A DNA stretch of 6,065 bases from Chloroflexota bacterium. Its GTDB lineage: Bacteria > Chloroflexota > UBA6077 > FW602-bin22 > JACPQP01. The DNA lies in the NCBI GenBank assembly GCA_016190465.1, contig JACPQP010000134.1:1-6065 (forward strand), given 5' to 3'. Of this stretch, positions 4,887 through 6,065 are shown piece after piece. The notes below the pieces were generated by a model. That model was not told where the DNA came from. It did no database searches and worked only from the letters and a program-made list of their open reading frames with translations. Position 1 is the stretch's first letter, and each line of letters opens with the position of its first letter. The position numbers and the translations under genes were made by a program.

Positions 4887-5900
4887 ATGGCCAAGCGCAA
4901 GGGCAGGAGCAAGAGGCAGTCCGGTGGTGCCGCTTCATCGCCTGGTCGGGGACGTGGGCAAGCCACTCCGCCGGCGAGTCCAGGCCGCGTCGAGGGCGGT
5001 GGGTCTATCCCCATGCCCGCCATGTCCGATCGGCGCGCGATGGAGAGGATGATGTCCGACGTCGGCAAGCTCCTCTCCGAGCGAGAGTTCGGCTCGATGG
5101 AGGAAGTCAATGCCTACCTCGCGGGCCTGACGAATGTGGGTGGAATCCCGGGGCGGCAGCCAGCGAGCCCGGCGGAACAGGCCCAGGAGATCATGTACGA
5201 CGCCTGGGAAGCTCAGGGGGCACGGCGGGTAACCCTCGCCCGCAAGGCGCTGGAGGTCTCTGCGGACTGCGCGGATGCCTACGTGCTCCTGGCGGAAGAG
5301 GCGGCACGATCGGTCGCGGAGGCGCTGAAGCTCTACGCCCAGGGAGTGGCCGCCGGAGAGCGGGCGCTGGGGCCGCAAGCCTTCCAGGAGGACGTCGGGC
5401 ATTTCTGGGGGATCGTCGAGACTCGCCCGTACATGCGGGCCCGCGCGGGGCTGGCGCAGTGTCTCTGGGCGACCGGGCGGCGGGAAGAGGCCATCGAGCA
5501 CTACTGGGAGCTCTTGCGGCTGAATCCGGGGGACAACCAGGGCAATCGCCACGTCCTCCTGAACTGCCTGCTGCGGATCGGAGCGGACACCGACCAGGTG
5601 CAGAAGCTCCTGGCACTCTACCCCGACGACGCGATGGCGGACTGGCTCTACGGGCAGGCTCTGTTCGCCTTCCGGACGGAGGGGGACACCCCGGCCTCAC
5701 AGAAGCTGCTCGCCGAGGCGAAGCGAAGGAACCCGCACGTGCCGGCCTATCTGCTTGGGAAGAAGCGGTTGCCCAAGCGAATGCCCGAGCTGATCACCTG
5801 GGGCGGCGAGAGCGAGGCGATCGACTGCGCTGCCGGCCAGGCCGACGTCTGGCTGAACACGCCCGGCGCCCTGGAGTGGCTGGCCCGGTCCGGGGCGTGA
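4887..5900 (+). CDS. TPR-like protein homologous to the ST7 (suppressor of tumorigenicity 7) family
   Basis: This 337-residue protein has no signal peptide or membrane segment. Residues 1-45 are basic, Gly/Ser/Pro-rich and probably disordered (MAKRKGRSKRQSGG). A helical segment follows (47-80), then an alpha-helical repeat core: CADAYVLLAEEAARSVAEA (128-146) and a TPR-like ARAGLAQCLWATGRREEAIE (185-204) ending LRLNPGDNQG. The C-terminal block NPHVPAYLLGKKRLP (282-296), GESEAI (307-312) and PGALEWL (326-332) corresponds to conserved blocks I remember from animal ST7 proteins (NPHVPKYLL, GDSEAIAYA, GALNLL). TPR-like folds usually mediate protein contacts; no enzymatic residues are evident and the function is unknown. 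The ATG is preferred over the in-frame GTG at 4878 because GGGGGTGAGG lies directly upstream, although spacing is short. It has its own candidate promoter and operator and overlaps the next gene by GTGA. Confidence 0.88.
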   Translation: MAKRKGRSKRQSGGAASSPGRGRGQATPPASPGRVEGGGSIPMPAMSDRRAMERMMSDVGKLLSEREFGSMEEVNAYLAGLTNVGGIPGRQPASPAEQAQEIMYDAWEAQGARRVTLARKALEVSADCADAYVLLAEEAARSVAEALKLYAQGVAAGERALGPQAFQEDVGHFWGIVETRPYMRARAGLAQCLWATGRREEAIEHYWELLRLNPGDNQGNRHVLLNCLLRIGADTDQVQKLLALYPDDAMADWLYGQALFAFRTEGDTPASQKLLAEAKRRNPHVPAYLLGKKRLPKRMPELITWGGESEAIDCAAGQADVWLNTPGALEWLARSGA

Positions 5901-6065
5901 GGGGCCTCGGCCAAAAGGAACTCCTGACAGGCTTGGTCTCGGGCTACACTTCCCTGTTCAGGGTCATCTCGCTCTCGAAAACGGACAACGCCTTGCTCTT
6001 GCGAGATCTTCTGAGCGACGGGGATAACGTCGAGCTAACCGACGTCAACCTCAGCAGGACGGCAG
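5897..6065 (+). CDS. Hypothetical protein, 5' part only (runs off the window)
   Basis: A frame opens at GTG 5897-5899, overlapping the upstream TGA (GTGA), and stays open to the window end, giving at least 56 residues. The product starts MRGLGQKELLTGLVSGYTSL and continues FRVISLSKTDNALLLRDLL, then VELTDVNLSRTA. About 80% of its codons end in G or C, and the other two forward frames are interrupted, which supports real coding. The alternating hydrophobic pattern (GYTSLFRVISLS, ALLLRDLL, VELTDVNLS) suggests small beta-strands. I do not recognise the family. The overlap implies co-expression with the ST7-like protein, so the two may work together. The Shine-Dalgarno is weak (GGGG at 5892-5895), consistent with coupling; a later start such as TTG or CTG is possible. 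Confidence 0.62.
   Translation, partial: MRGLGQKELLTGLVSGYTSLFRVISLSKTDNALLLRDLLSDGDNVELTDVNLSRTA

Overview
The window is about 6 kb of high-GC bacterial DNA. All well-supported genes lie on the + strand, with short overlaps typical of translational coupling. The gene set and the C-rich/G-rich intergenic hairpins (cores such as CCCTCTCCGACGCGGAGAGG and GGGGCAGGC...GCCTGCCCC) suggest a Chloroflexota bacterium, perhaps of the Thermomicrobia/Sphaerobacter group. This placement is inference from composition and remembered repeat style, not from a database match.

Region 1-201 is a near-perfect 201-bp palindrome. Its outer 70-nt arms are identical and its right arm runs into the start of a PlsC-type acyltransferase gene (158-862, GTG start). 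The left arm is therefore a mirrored copy of the gene's ribosome-binding site and first codons. Because it sits at the window edge and is centred on a family hairpin, a fold-back assembly or amplification artefact is as likely as a real inverted duplication. The acyltransferase overlaps by ATGA a PDZ-radical SAM-DUF512 protein (859-2247).

Region 2248-2657 is non-coding and repeat-rich: a 53-bp-period tandem pair of hairpin units, two further hairpins, then about 220 bp in which I see nothing convincing. Next is a two-gene unit with a TGATG junction: a nucleotidyltransferase-fold protein (2658-3554) and a GT4-type glycosyltransferase (3554-4780). The pair probably modifies a small molecule or builds a surface glycan, but no substrate can be read from the sequence.

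The 106-bp gap 4781-4886 is locally AT-richer. It holds a plausible sigma-70-like promoter interleaved with a 7-bp inverted repeat. It leads into a TPR-like protein (4887-5900) whose core and C-terminus strongly resemble the eukaryotic ST7 (suppressor of tumorigenicity 7) family. That gene overlaps by GTGA an incomplete downstream reading frame (5897 to the window end).

I found no RNA genes, CRISPR array, transposase or phage genes, and no clear evidence of a new defence or mobile system. The most notable points are the terminal palindrome, the intrusion of the hairpin repeat into the acyltransferase C-terminus, the bacterial ST7 homologue with its overlapping partner, and the promoter/operator-like element ahead of it.
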